Below are positions 46,582 to 58,304 of a stretch of DNA of 64,000 nucleotides, in pieces. The notes under the pieces are model-generated. The model worked only from the letters and a program-made list of their open reading frames with translations, was not told where the DNA came from and ran no database searches. Position numbers and translations under genes: made by a program. Each line of letters starts with the position of its first letter. Within the stretch, counting starts at the first letter, position 1. The DNA comes from Palaemon carinicauda (lineage: Eukaryota > Arthropoda > Malacostraca > Decapoda > Palaemonidae): positions 10,651,395-10,715,394 of the forward strand of contig NC_090736.1 in the NCBI RefSeq assembly GCF_036898095.1, read 5' to 3'.

Positions 46582-46818
46582 AATCAAAAATTGGCGGAAA
46601 TTCAAAGACGTGGTTGTACTTACGCTTTGATGCATATATCACGTTACTTTGGTGAAGAGCTTCCTCAGAAGATGCCCCAGCTGTGGAGTCTAATTTATGA
46701 TCCTTTTGATTTATTTGAAAATTCGGATGTAACTTTGGAAACTTCGCAGGCTGCGATTAACTGGTTGCAGCTTTTGGAAGTTGTAATTCCAGCACTTCAT
46801 GTGAAATTATTAACCAAG
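46582..46818 (+). CDS. BTAF1: BTAF1 exon (HEAT repeats)
   Basis: Seventy-nine codons beginning NQKLAEIQRRGCTYALMHIS, then RYFGEELPQKMPQLWSLIYD and QAAINWLQLLEVVIPALHVK. It matches BTAF1 VQRRGAEFALTTIVKHFGGEMAVKLPHLWDAM and the next helix pair. The acceptor is TTTTTTCCACAG and the donor ACCAAG|GTAAAA at 46819. Both ends phase 0. Confidence 0.94.
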
Positions 46819-47173
46819 GTAAAATATTTTCAAGCTTGACTTTTATCAATTAGTTAACTTTTTCAGTGAATTTTAGGAGCTTTTGTAAGTAAGGTTAGTT
46901 ATTTGTACTTTAAGCATTATTAGATTCACCAAAAATTATCACTGCAATATAGTTTGTTCCATCATGCATTATAGGCTGTGTTAAAATTATGGTGTTTTAT
47001 TTTTAAAAAATACTTAAAAATTACTTACTTAGTAATCTGTAAGAACAAAAGTTATGCAGTATATGTTGGGCATATATACAAACTACTGTTGTAGAAATTC
47101 TTTATAAGATTCTGTTGTGGCTTATTTGTAAATGTCATGATTGACTGGACCATTTTTTTTATTTAAATTTCAG

Positions 47174-47441
47174 CTGGAAGTGAAGATGCCAAAATTAGAG
47201 GTATGGTTGTATCATCAGTATGCTGCTGTTCGACATATGGCTACTAGAGTAATAGGAGCCTTGGCCACTGTCCTATCAGTGTCAACAATGACCTACATAG
47301 TATTAAATATTATTCCTTCTCTTGAAGCTGTCCAGAAAGATAATCGTAGACAAGGAGCCATCGAGTGTATTTTTGCATCAATCAACAGGCTTGGTTTTGA
47401 TGTTGTGCCTTACATCGTACTTCTTATTGTGCCTTTATTAG
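47174..47441 (+). CDS. BTAF1: BTAF1 exon (HEAT repeats)
   Basis: Encodes LEVKMPKLEVWLYHQYAAVR, HMATRVIGALATVLS, NRRQGAIECIFASINRLGFD and VVPYIVLLIVPLLG. It aligns closely with BTAF1 STAVRHMAARCVGVMSKIAT and GIVPYIVLLVVPVLG. The acceptor is AAATTTCAG ending at 47173 and the donor G|GTATGT at 47442. The intron before it is only 355 bp. The open frame to 47620 is read-through into the intron. Confidence 0.95.
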
Positions 47442-47561
47442 GTATGTGTAGCCCAGTTATTTTTTATTTAGTTACTGTATTTTCCAGTCTTAGTGTGTTT
47501 GTCTGTTCACATCTTCATCGTGTTAGAGAATTATCCCTATCATCATTATTTTTTATAATGC

Positions 47562-48245
47562 TAGGTGTAACCAAAGTTAGAAAAGCAGAATGCTGCAACC
47601 CTAAAGAAATTGATAATTAAATGGTAAAGAGAAATATCAAAGACAGTGCTACATTGGATCCCACTTTCTGGTTACATCTTATTTTGTTTTGCCCACACAT
47701 ATACCGAATAGTCTGGCCTATTCATTCCACATTCTCCTCTGTCCTTATACATGTGACAACACTGAGATTACCTAATAATTCTTCCTTGCCCAAGGGGTCA
47801 ACTACTGCACTGTAATTGTTCAGTGGCTACTTCCCTCTTGGTAAGGGTAGATGAGACTCTTTAGCAATGGTAATCAACTCTTGTAGAAGACTGACACTCC
47901 ATAATCAAACCATTGTTCTCTTATTCTTGGGTAGTGCCAAAACCTCTGTATCATAGTCTTCCACTGTCTTGGGTTATAGTTCTCTTGCTTGAGGGTACAC
48001 TTGGGCTCGCTGTTCCATCTTATATCCCTTCCTCTAGTTTTTCTCAAGTTTTTATAGTTTATATATGAAAGATCTAATTTGATATTGTTATTGTTCTTAA
48101 AATATTTTATTTTGATCATTTATTACTTCTCTTGTAGTTTTATTTCCTTGTTTCCTCACTAGGCTATTTTTCCCTGTTGGAGCCTTTAGACTCGTAGCAT
48201 CTTGCTTTTCCAATTAGGATTATAGCTTAGTTTGTAATAATAATA
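47562..48245 (+). mobile_element. Dispersed repeat family 1, plus copy, with inverted ends
   Basis: From about 47640 it matches the reverse complement of 18700-19265. Its right end (about 48186-48232, CTTGCTTTTCCAATTAGG then ATTATAGCTTAG) is the imperfect inverse of its left end (47562-47606, AAAGTTAGAAAAGCAGAATG then CTGCAACCC). The left end is probably a second partial copy in reverse orientation, making a fold-back unit. A (TAA)n tail follows at 48233. Confidence 0.68.
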
Positions 48246-48929
48246 ATTCATAAGAAATAAACAATGGTATAAGAGCCATGTCAGCATGCTCAAGAAGAAA
48301 ATAATTTACAATTGTACTTTTCATCTATAGTTACCAATCCTAAATTATAGAACTTGAATAATTAAAAGACACTTAAACACTTGTATTATTTAATTTAGAG
48401 TTACAAAATAGTTATTATATAGTAAAGCTATTAATCTCGTGGATGAAAGTAGTTAGATTTTGATGTGTCTAGATAATAATTTCTTTATATTACATTACCT
48501 GTAATCTAAAATATTATTCCTCTGCTGATACAAACTTTCGGGTCATTTATATGGGGTTTACTCAATTTTCTATGACCAAAGAGAAAGACAAAGGTGTCTA
48601 ACTTGCAACTATATAATAGGCTAGTAGGCAGCTTCATTGCTGGGCAATACTACGAGCTGCTGCAAGACTAGCTTCACTCCTCTCCTGGTTGGGACAAGAG
48701 GCGGATCTCTCCTCCTACCGGTCTATGGTCATGATACTCACACTGGATTACCTGATAATTTAATCTGTAAAGATCCTTTTGTAATTTCACATGTATCCTT
48801 TGTGTCAAATTCCAGCAAAAGGATGACTTTTTGCTTTTGGAGATGTCTCCTTTATAAGTATCGAAAGTCTTCCTTCGTTCTCACCGGAGAACACCACACT
48901 TGAGTTGAGACTGCCATTTCCCTCTGTAG

Positions 48930-49580
48930 TGAGGTTGCTGGAATCAACCATTTGCTTTCATACAGGACCAGATGGTTGGACATTTCCAGCGAAGAAAAAG
49001 AACCATCCATTTCAGTTCTAGGGGGACTTCCAACCCACCAAGCAGCAAGTATCCCTATTTAAAAGGACAAGAGTCTGTATGTTGCATAGGAATAAATCAG
49101 AAATTTAAAAAGTAATTTGTATTTTTCCTAGCTATACAAACCTGAGTTCTTTATCCTAATTTCCCTCCTCAACCTCCCCTCTCAGTTAGATCCTGGACTG
49201 AATGGTCAAAAGTGAAGCTTTCATACTGGTGAGGTAGGGCCGGGGCTTCCCGTCCACACCCTCCACCAGTGTCATCATCATCATCATATCCTCATATGCC
49301 TATTGACGCAAAGGGCCTCGGTTAGATTTCGCCAGTCGTCTCTATCTTGAGCTTTTAATTCGATACCTCTCCATTCATCATCTCCTACTTGGCGCTTCAT
49401 AGTTCTCGGCCATGTAGGCCTGGGTCTTCCAATTCTTCTAGTGCCTTGTGGATCCCAGCTGAACGTTCCACCAGTGTAACTACTCAAACAATTCTAATGA
49501 CTGTCTTCAGCTCACCCCAAAACAATGTCCCTATTAAAGGACTCTTGTTTGTGTAGCTAGGAAAAATGTAAATTACTTGA
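48930..49580 (+). repeat. DIRS-like right-terminal fragment, same family as 430-840
   Basis: The ICR-like segment at about 49055-49160 has TATTTAAAAGGACAAGAGTC, then TGTATTTTTCCTAGCTATAC and AAACCTGAG. The right end at about 49527-49578 has CCCTATTAAAGGACTCTTG and TAGCTAGGAAAAATGTAAAT. The upstream part (48950-49050: GGTTGCTGGAATCAACC, AAAAGAACCATCC, CTAGGGGGACTTCCAACCC) matches 440-545. A LINE end is inserted between the two termini. Confidence 0.6.
49255..49490 (-). mobile_element. LINE ORF2 C-terminal fragment
   Basis: The minus strand gives GTRRIGRPRPTWPRTMKRQV, GDDEWRGIELKAQDRDDWRN and LTEALCVNRH, the R-GRP-TW-R----AQDR--W stretch at the C-terminus of many RTE/I-type LINE polyproteins. 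A (TGA)n tail lies at its 3' side (minus strand). It interrupts the DIRS terminal fragment described above. Confidence 0.75.
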
Positions 49581-50078
49581 AATATTTTTGGATATTTTGA
49601 ACCTCAAGATTTGTGGAAACCTGCCAATTCTGAGGAAATGTTTAGATTATTTTATTCTGCCATTTCTTGAAGATTGTTCTGTCTGGTTTTCAGCAGCTAG
49701 TTCTCATCTTAAATTTCTAGATAAAACCTGAAGGTGTTAATCTCCAGAGCCATTGTCTAGTTAGTTCATTTTCCATGCTGTTTAATTTTTCATAATTCAA
49801 AAATTTACATGTATTCAAATTTTTCCAGACTGTACAATCTGCCATGTTAATTCTAATATTATGTCTTTTCTTTTGTTAGACTCAGTACTATACAGAATTA
49901 TAGTATTATTATTATTGGTTAATCCACAAAACTTTGGAGTCATGGTAGTTATGCAGCCAAGCCTCTGATATTGAGTAGTTTTAGCAATAGTAGCCAATGC
50001 ATACGAAACCTTGTAAAATGTCAAGCCTAATCTTTACAAAGCAAAATGGTATCTTTTTTTCTGTTTGTACAATGGAAA

Positions 50079-51432
50079 TATTTAGCAAAAGGTAAGGAGG
50101 TGTATGTTGCGTTTATGGATCTGGAGAAAGCGTATGATAGAGTTGATAGGGAATCAATGTGGAATGTGATGAGGTTATATGGAGTTGGTGGAGGGTTGTT
50201 GCAAGCAGTGAAAAGTTTCTACAAAGGTAGTAAAGCATGTGTTAGAATGGGAAATGAAGTGAGTGATTGGTTTCCGGTGAGAGTGGGGCTGTGACAGGAA
50301 TGTGTGATGTCGCCGTGGTTGTTTAGCTTGTATGTTGATGGAGTGGTGAGAGAGGTGAATGCTCGAGTGCTTGGACGAGGATTAAAACTGGTAGACGAGA
50401 ATGACCATGAATGGGAGGTAAATCAGTTGTTGTTTGCGGATGATACTGTACTGGTTGCAGACACAGAAGAGAAGCTTGACCGACTAGTGACAGAATTTGG
50501 AAGGGAGTGTGAGAGAAGGAAGTTGAGAGTTAATGTGGGTAAGAGTAGGGTTATGAGATGTACGAGAAGGGAAGGTGGTGCAAGGTTGAATGTCATGTTG
50601 AATGGAGAGTTACTTGAGGAGGTGGATTAGTTTAAGTACTTGGGGTCTGTTGTTGCAGCAAGTGGTGGAGTGGAAGCAGATGTACGTCAGAGAGTGAATG
50701 AAGGTTGCAAAGTGTTGGGGGCAGTTAAGGGAGTAATAAAAAGTAGAGGGTTGGGCATGAATGTAAAGAGAGTTCTATATGAGAAAGTGATTGTACCAAC
50801 TGTGATGTATGGATGGGAGTTGTGGGGAATGAAATGAAATGTCTAAGGAGTGTGGCTGGTGTATCTCGAGTAGATAGGGTTAGGAACGAAGTGGTGAGGG
50901 TGAGAACGGGTGTAAGAAATGAGTTAGCAGCTAGAGTGGATATGAATGTGGTGAGGTGGTTTGGCCATGTTGAGAGAATGGAAAATGGCTGTCTGCTAAG
51001 AAGGTGATGAATGCAAGAGTTGATAGGAGAAGTACAAGAGGAAGGCCAAGGTTTGGGTGGATGGATGGAGTGAAGAAAGCTCTGGGTGATAGGAGGATAG
51101 ATGTGAGAGAGGCAAGAGAGCGTGCTAGAAATAGGAATGAATGGCGAGCGATTGTGACGCAGTTTCAGTAGGCCCTGCTGCTTCCTCCGGTGCCTTAGAT
51201 GACCGCAGAGGTAGCAGCAGTAATGGATTCAGTATTATGAAGCTTCATCTGTGGTGGATAACAGGGGAGGGTGGGCTGTGGCACCCTAGCAGTACCAGCT
51301 GAACTCTGTTGAGTCCCTTGTCAGGCTGGGAGGAACGTAGAGAGTAGAGGTCCCCTTTTAGTTTTGTTTCATTTGTTGATGTCGGCTACCCCCCAAAATT
51401 GGGGGAATTGCCTTGGTATATGTATGTATGTA
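50079..51432 (+). mobile_element. LINE with 13-bp target-site duplication
   Basis: A 5'-truncated non-LTR element of 1354 bp. TGTACAATGGAAA occurs at 50066-50078 and again at 51433-51445, so the insertion boundaries are exact. It carries RT domains listed separately, a 3' UTR ending in CCCCCCAAAATTGGGGG and a tail of GTAT repeats. The same family lies at 9056-9570. Confidence 0.92.
50094..51171 (+). pseudogene. LINE reverse transcriptase fragment with stops
   Basis: Starts within RT domain 1: KEVYVAFMDLEKAYDRVDRE, then MSPWLFSLYVDGVVREV, the catalytic FADD in LLFADDTVLVAD (about 50432-50443) and LNVMLNGELLEEVD. An in-frame TGA at 50293 sits where the family has VGLRQGC, and a TAG at 50628 precedes FKYLGSVV. 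A deletion and frame change at about 50830 separates MYGWELWGMK from KCLRSVAGVSRVDRVRNEVV. The C-terminus RSTRGRPRFGWMDGVKKAL ends at a TAG (51169-51171). The clade is RTE- or I-like; I cannot decide. Confidence 0.85.
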
Positions 51433-52398
51433 TGTACAATGGAAAGGGAGTTATTCTAGTTGATGTCACTATATGTTAAATAGTAATATCCTTCTTTTCC
51501 GAAGTGTCAAAAGAAGCTGTGGGGCGTGGCAATTGTAGAGGCTATTGTTTTCAGAGCACCTCACGTGATGTACTATACACATTACTGAATGATCTTTGGT
51601 GCGTTCCTTCCCCCTTAGCTAACCTTGCTTTATATCCTTCTTTACCTCTGTTACTGCTTTCTTTCTTTTATTTTGATGTCCATCCCCTTTAACTTTTACT
51701 TCATAGTGTAAACTGGGGGATTTACCCCAGTTGCCTTTGGGTAGTGAATACCCGTACAGTCCCCAGCAATGGCCTATATTCATGAATCCAATCCAGTCCA
51801 CCTGAAATACTTGATGATTGGAATAGCCTATGCAAGATTCCTTATGAACTAATGCTTAAGGCATCCCTGCTGTAGCTCACACTGAAGATAACATCTCTCG
51901 CAACTTTTGTGTTGTAGAGATGCATCTTGTTTCTTAACATTAGTTTCTCTTTTGTCATCCTTAGTGACTTAGCCTCCTGGGGTTTTTTGCCACTGGCTTA
52001 CATAAATGTTAATACTGTTGAATGTATGGCTCCATGCTAATACTTTTCATTAACAGCTTTTTGGGTCATGCAGCTAACATCAAAAACTCTCTTTTAAACA
52101 ATGATTTGATCTATACATGAGGGATAGGTTTATCTGAATATAATAGTATAGTAATAAACATTTTTTTATACTTTTAGTAATGCATGATATCAATGTAATT
52201 CTTTTACCTTCATGTTAGTAACCAGTTTATTTATTTTTTTCTTAGGAAGAATTATTTTGTAATTTTTTCTTTATAAAAATATCTTTGGAGGCATGTTGTT
52301 CATTCCTTAGATTTATGGTTTTATTTTTAACTGGCAAGAAATAACATGATTTTTTGTGAAGAGCATTTTATAAACTCAGAATTCCATTTCTTTCATAG

Positions 52399-52634
52399 GT
52401 TGTATGAGCGACCAGGACAGTAATGTCCGTAATCTAGCAACTCACTGCTTTGCCACCCTTATTCGATTGCTGCCGCTCGAAGGCGGAGTGCCTGATCCCC
52501 CTGACATGAGCTCTGAACTTATGCAACAGAAATTACGAGAAAGGGAATTCCTCGAGCATCTGCTGGATCCAACAAAGATAGAAAGCTATAAAATTCCACT
52601 CCCAATTAATGCAGAGCTAAGAACTTACCAGCAG
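52399..52634 (+). CDS. BTAF1: BTAF1 exon ending at the start of the ATPase domain
   Basis: Encodes CMSDQDSNVRNLATHCFATL, IRLLPLEGGVPDPPDMSSEL and KIPLPINAELRTYQQ. It is almost collinear with BTAF1 MSDQTDSVRFMATQCFATLIRLMPLEAGIPDPP and YKIPVPINAELRKYQQ. The last residues are the Q-motif-like entry to the Swi2/Snf2 ATPase; the next exon should begin with D-G-V-N-W-L, which I do not find before 64000. The acceptor is TTTCATAG ending at 52398 and the donor CAGCAG|GTATAG at 52635. The first two bases complete the Gly codon from 47441. Confidence 0.96.
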
Positions 52635-52966
52635 GTATAGTATTGACATCTTTTATATTTCATTCTCCATGAGATATTAATCCATGAAATGAATCACATG
52701 ATTAAAATATACTTATATTTGTAATTTTATTGTGCTAATTGTTTATGTGTAATTCTTTCAAGATCTAGGAAAAAATTGCTAGAATGTTGTCAAGGAAGCA
52801 AAGAAGAAATAAGAGATAAGGACAATACAAAACTAAATAAGCAGGAATTAGTGTAATGTTGATTAATATCTTGAATTTCATTGAGTAAATTTTAGTTTGT
52901 ATGTTAGTTTCAAAACTGCCCACTGAGGTGCTGCATACTGTTTCGGTTTCAGTATAATGTAGAAAG
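52635..52966. other. BTAF1 intron, start of last intron
   Basis: AT-rich host sequence of about 330 bp with no element seen. The DIRS D left end begins at about 52967. Confidence 0.5.
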
Positions 52967-53184
52967 TTTGTTCTGACGCGATTTACAAACCTCGTAATCA
53001 TTTAATATAGGAATTCGGTTCAGCTCAGTTGTTAAGTTGTCAGTGCTAGAGTGTGGACATGTGTTGAGCTCTGCTATTCATGCCCTGAGTCATGTTTTAG
53101 CTTTGTATTTCTCGCTTAGAATATCATTGAAAAGATATTAGTTAGTCTTATGGAGAAACCTAAATGATAAGAAACTACACCATG

Positions 53185-54350
53185 TCTGCTCCTAACTATA
53201 TCTGCTTCAAATGTAATGAAACGGATGGAGAACGGAAAAAATGGATAGTATGTGAATGCAAAAGACTCTGCCATAAGAGATGCGTGCATATAGTGGCAGC
53301 CATCAGTGAGATTGACCTGAATAACTTAGATTGGTTATGCCCTCACTGCGTACGTGATGCCAGACAAAACAATTTAGTAATATCAAAAAGATGTAAACAT
53401 GAGTAATCTGGCCCTGAACGAACAAGATGCGTAAATAGATGACTTGGAAAACAAACTTGCGGACCTTGGCACAGACGCAGCAAATTCCACCCAGATCACC
53501 GACCTCACTAAGAAAGTTAACATTCTTGCTATGAATATGGAATCAATTAAAGCAACACTGCAAACATGGATAGACCCAGAACCGGAGAAACCGACATTTG
53601 CTGACAAAGTTAAGGAAAAAAATCTGTTGATAATTAAATTAACTAATACAACAACTAAAATTACTGAAAGAAAACGTGAGGTTGAACAAGCACTTAAAGA
53701 CATTCCTATACTTAACACAAGGTCAACTACGAATGGAAATATTGTTGTAAACTTTGCAAACAATATGATCAGAGAAGAGGTGGCAAACAAAATTCAGACG
53801 TTGGTGGCAGACACCAAAACGAGAAAAATATGAAAACTAAAACCCAAAATAATGATATGCAATGTATACAATGATTAAGATGATGAAGTAAATGCTTTGA
53901 TTCAAAGAAATAGCTGCCTGGACCATATCCAAAATATAGAAGATAAGATAAGTGTAGTCTTGAAGAAAAATTGCCTGGGGTGGGGGGACCACCCACCATG
54001 TGCTGAAATGTGATCCCGAAGTTTGGAGGGCTATTCATGATAATGGGGACAAAGATTCGTTACGATGGGGTATCTATAACATTCATGATAGGTACCACGT
54101 GATCACCTGCTACCACTGACAGAGGTATGGACATTTTGAAAAAGATTGCAAGTCTAAGAATGATGATACAGTCTGCGGGAAATGTTTAGGGAAACACTCC
54201 ACCAGGGAGTGTAATTCGTAAGTGTCAAAGTGTATAAACTGCCCAAAGTTAAACAGACCAAGTGACCATACAGTAAATTCTAAAGACTGCAATGCTTTTG
54301 ACTTTGAATTGAAAAGACTAGCGGAAAATACTGATCATGGTTACTAGGGA
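53185..54350 (+). pseudogene. LINE ORF1 with PHD-like finger and CCHC knuckles
   Basis: The N-terminus reads MSAPNYICFKCNETDGERKK, then VCECKRLCHKRCVHIV and WLCPHC: C-x2-C, C-x-C, H-x2-C and C-x2-C spacing of a PHD-like finger, a feature known from some CR1-clade ORF1 proteins. A TAA at 53404 and a shift follow. A coiled-coil-like middle (KVNILAMNMESIKATLQTWI) comes next. A CCHC region at about 54108-54215 has CGKCLGKHSTREC intact. The preceding knuckle (CYH-stop-QRYGHFEKDC) has lost its second Cys to a TGA at 54117-54119. Confidence 0.78.
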
Positions 54351-54364
54351 TGTCATAAACTGTA

Positions 54365-57321
54365 GTTATGTAAATATACAATCTGTAGGTAATAAGACTT
54401 CAAATTTGAGAATTGATAAACGAGAAATATTTAGATATACGAGCATTATCTGAAACATGGCTAAATAACTTGGATAAGGAAAAGATCACTGAAATAACGC
54501 CCCCCACACATGCCTTCTTTCACATACCGAGAGAAGGTAGGTCTGGTGGGGGTGTTGGACTCTTTATTCATAAAAGTTACTCAAATCTCAAAATGTTGAA
54601 AAGAATTAGTGTAACAAGCTTTGAATATATAGAAATAAAATTTACTCCAAAAAATAGATTATCCTTTGTAACAATTACAAACCTCCTAGAACAAACTCTA
54701 GTATCTTTTTTGAAGAATTCGGTGCTCTCATTGAGATGATTATCATGGAGAAAAACTAATTACTTATCTGTGGGGACTTCAATTTTTGGATGGATGACGC
54801 ATCAAATCCTGACGCTTTTGAATTTAGTGAGTTACTAGAATCATATCGACTATTGAATAATGTCGACTGCACAACTACTTTAACTGGGGATACAATAGAC
54901 TTGGTTATAAGTGATGACATGAATAATACTGTATTGTATCTGATATAGAAGGCAAAGAGAAATGTACTATCTCCCCAGTACACAAACTTATTACGTTTAG
55001 TTTACCTCTACAGACACATGCATTAGTAAAGAAAATAAACTTTAGATATAAATTAAATTTTTCTCCAACCGTATTTATTGAAGTTACAAAGAAAATGAAT
55101 GATGCCATCAACATTCCCTGTGATCATGATGACCAACGCCTGTTAGGAGCTAAGTGTGCTAACTGTCTTATGACCACTTACAATAAAGTGAGTAAAAGTG
55201 AATATGATATCATGTGTCCACCGATGGAAAAGACTATAACCGTAAAAGAAAATCTCCTTGGTTCGATGGAAATACTTTGGTAAAAAAAAAAAAAAAAAAG
55301 AGGGAAAAAAGACGTATAGAAAGAAAGTGGAATAGGTTAAAAACTGAAAGTACTTGGGTAGAATGCAAAACTGCTGCATGTCAATATAACTACCTACTAA
55401 GAAGGAAAAAAAGTGAATATTATTAGAGAAAGATCCTCGAAGTAGCAACAGACATAAATAAGTTAAATCGTCTCCTGAATGGTATGAGAAATGTAAAAGA
55501 AAAGAAGCTACCTGATGGATACAGTGACCAGGAACTAGCAAATAATTATCTAGTATTCTTTAAAAACAAAATTGAAAACATAACCAGGTCATTTGTAAAT
55601 ACTCAACATTAGATTAATAAGACACCAGGCACACAGACAAAATTAATACAATTTAACGACATAACACAAGATGACATCACCAGAAGTATCAAGAGAGCAA
55701 AAAAAACAAACTGCGCGATCAATCCCATGCCAATATCTGAGGTAATTGGAGAGATGGACTTTTCTAGTCTAGCTGAAATAATGAGAATAGCAAATGCAAG
55801 CATTGATGAATGTAAGTTCCCTAAATCTGAGAAAATGGCTATAGTCACACCAGTTCTGAAAAATGCACTGGACTACCAGGAATTAAGCTCATATAGACCT
55901 ATTTCATATCTGTCCTTTGTCTCAAAAGTGCTTGAATATGTAATTCTTGAACAACTAGTCAACCACTTAGAAGTAATAGAAGCTTTGCCTGACAACCAAT
56001 CTGCTTACAGAAGACAATACTCTACAGAGACAGCCATCTGCTCTGTTGTAAAGGATATGCCAGAAATGATGGATGAAAATAAATGTGGTATCTTAATACT
56101 TTAATACTGCTCGATCTCAGTGCTGCTATTGATACAGTGGTGCATGAACTCCTAAATGATCTGCGGTCCATTGGCGTTGAAGATCAAGCCTTCGAATACC
56201 TAAAAGACTACTTGGCTGGTAGAAATTACTTTGTACAAATTGGAAACTCTTATTCAGCATATGAACCTTTAAACAGAGGGGTACCTCAGGGGAGTGTACT
56301 TGGCCCAATCTTATTCTGCATCTATACTATTGGTCTATCAAAAATGTTACAAAGGCATGGCGAGAAGTTTAAACTATTTGCAGATGACACACAATTTTAC
56401 TTCTCCATAAATGATATACATGATACTACTGAAACTCTAAACCAAATCCTTGATAGTGTTAGAGAATGAATGACATTTAAACAACTAAAATTAAATGTGA
56501 ACAAAACTGAATTCATGGTGGTGGGCAAGAGAAACAGCGTGAGAAACTTAGGTGATATTCAAATGAACATAACTAATGACTCTGTGCCGATATTTAGTAA
56601 AGTTCAAGATCTAGGTGTATTTCTTGACTGTAACCTGTCTCAAAATGCCCAAATAAATAATGTAAGAAAAACTGCTGGTTATCATTTAAGAAATATTGCA
56701 TTTATAAAAAAGTACCTGGACGAAAATTCTGTAAAGAAACTTGTGATAAACTGTGTTATTACCAGGATTGACTACTGCAACTCTCTCTACTATAATTTAC
56801 CAAAAGTGCAACTTAAGTAATTACAAAACATAATAAACAGAGGAGCAAGACTGATAAAAGTGTCCCACCTAGAGAAAGGATCACCCCTATACTAATCGAT
56901 TTACACTGGCTGCCGATTAAAGCGAGAATTGAATTTAAAATGTACAATAACCCACCAAGTTATCAGAACCGGGCGTCCAAAATACTTAAGAGAATTGCTA
57001 CACATTGCGCAGCCAACAAATCGTGTCGACACAAGAATAGTTACAGATGGCTTCAAACTGTTGGAACCTAGATATATGTCTACTTTAGGCTCCAGAGCCT
57101 TTAAATATGCGGCCCCGAGACTATATAATAAGCTCCCACGAAACATTCGAATGATTGAAGACATTAAGGCTTTCAAGAGGAAACTGAAGACTTTCTTATT
57201 TCATGAGTCTTTTGACAGTGACGATTTAACAGTAAATGAACAATATGTCCAAATAGCGACCACACTCCAACATTCACTAAACAAAAAGGTAAAACGGTGG
57301 AATACCCAAAAATCTAGGTAA
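54365..57321 (+). pseudogene. LINE ORF2: endonuclease and reverse transcriptase
   Basis: The endonuclease part has DIRALSETWLNN and REGRSGGGVGLFIHKSY (54430-54585), the APE-type signature. RT has SSYRPISYLSFVSKVLEYVI (about 55885), LLDLSAAIDTVVH, NRGVPQGSVLGPILFCIYTI and the FADD box in KLFADDTQFYF (56377-56388). The C-terminus has SRAFKYAAPRLYNKLPRNIR and DIKAFKRKLKTFLF, typical of CR1/L2/Daphne elements. Stops at about 54737, 55609, 56102, 56467 and 56818 and a poly-A expansion at 55282-55300 break the frame. Confidence 0.85.
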
Positions 57322-57599
57322 TGGGTCAAGAGAACGGAGCACTGGGCATCACCCCTTGATTTATACTGGGCAAGGGGACCCAGTTAAATATATAATTGCA
57401 TTATATTCTTCAGAGATAAGCCATTTTCAGGTTATTTGAGAAACAAAAAAAAAAAGGGGGAAAAACAATGATACTATGAAAAAAACAGTGGCCGAGAAGG
57501 GAACATAATTGTGAAAGGAATTGGAATGAAAAATATTTATTTTGTAAAGGGAACAAAAAAATTTATATCATTCCTGAAAAAAAAAATACAAAACTATAG

Positions 57600-58304
57600 T
57601 ATGAAAAGTCATATCTTCAAAAAACATAAACAGAGACCTAGATATATCCATGGCAGAGCCTCATAGGAATTAACCCTCTAAGAGTTAACAAGACAAAAAA
57701 AATATTTATTTGAATAACAGAAAAAAACAAGAACTATTCACATGCTGGATTCACTTATGGGTTCCAGATATAAGTATGAACAAAGACACACCCTAGCCGG
57801 GTATCTGTTTGGGATACCTTCAAATACAAGTAGCTTGCCTCATGATCAAAGGGATTATAAAACAAGGTTGCAATTCGTGCAGCAAAACTAGAAGCTCCAG
57901 GCAAACTTGCTTTTAACAGTCTTCTCCAGGCTGACTAGCAACATAATCAGGTGCAGGATCATGCAATATTATTCCAGAGAAAATTCCAGACTTATGGCAG
58001 GAAAAACTTCAAGCTTAAAGGAGAACCCTGCAACACTGTGGTTCATTATCTGCATGAACAATCAACTGGGTTTAGGCATTGACAGTGCATAAAAGTTTGG
58101 CTGCCACTAAAAACATTTCTATGCCACTTTATGTTTAACTTCTAGTTTTCACTTCAAACCCTACAGGGAGTAGGGCGTGCTGCAAAAAAAGTGTAATTAG
58201 ACAAAGTTGAAGGACCAAAAATATAACAGCCTACAAATATAATATAATAAAAAAATGAAAAATGATTTGTACTTTTTCTTAACTATCCTTTTAATTTTTC
58301 CACA
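57600..58304. other. Unassigned stretch between LINE and DIRS D gag
   Basis: About 0.7 kb of AT-rich sequence with no recognised motif. It may be LINE 3' UTR, DIRS D leader or both. A TTTTAATTTTTCCACAG sequence ends at 58304, directly before an open frame, and looks like a 3' splice site comparable to the one in the DIRS C gag. No matching first exon was found on the left, where the LINE inserted. Confidence 0.4.

Larger units (their letters stand above)
47442..52398. other. BTAF1 intron (5.0 kb) with repeats
   Basis: It contains the family 1 repeat at 47562-48245, a DIRS terminal fragment at about 48930-49580 with a LINE end inside, and a LINE with target duplication at 50079-51432. The stretches 48245-48930 and 51446-52380 show nothing I can identify. 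The acceptor is TTTCTTTCATAG ending at 52398. Confidence 0.5.
53031..57600 (+). mobile_element. CR1/L2-like LINE inserted in DIRS D
   Basis: A two-ORF non-LTR retrotransposon of the Jockey superfamily, about 4.5 kb. It is nearly full length (ORF1, endonuclease, RT, C-terminal domain) but with many stops. The left boundary is placed where similarity to the DIRS D terminal repeat ends, just after GCTCAGTTG. The first 110 bp (TTCAGCTCAGTTGTTAAG...GTTGAGCTCTGC) loosely resemble a tRNA-type promoter, but the match may be chance. The 3' limit is uncertain because no tail or duplication is clear. Confidence 0.75.

Noticed and set aside
53010..53140. tRNA-derived SINE head at the LINE/DIRS D boundary
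   Set aside because: Similarity to boxes A and B is weak, and part of the match is explained by the DIRS D terminal repeat.
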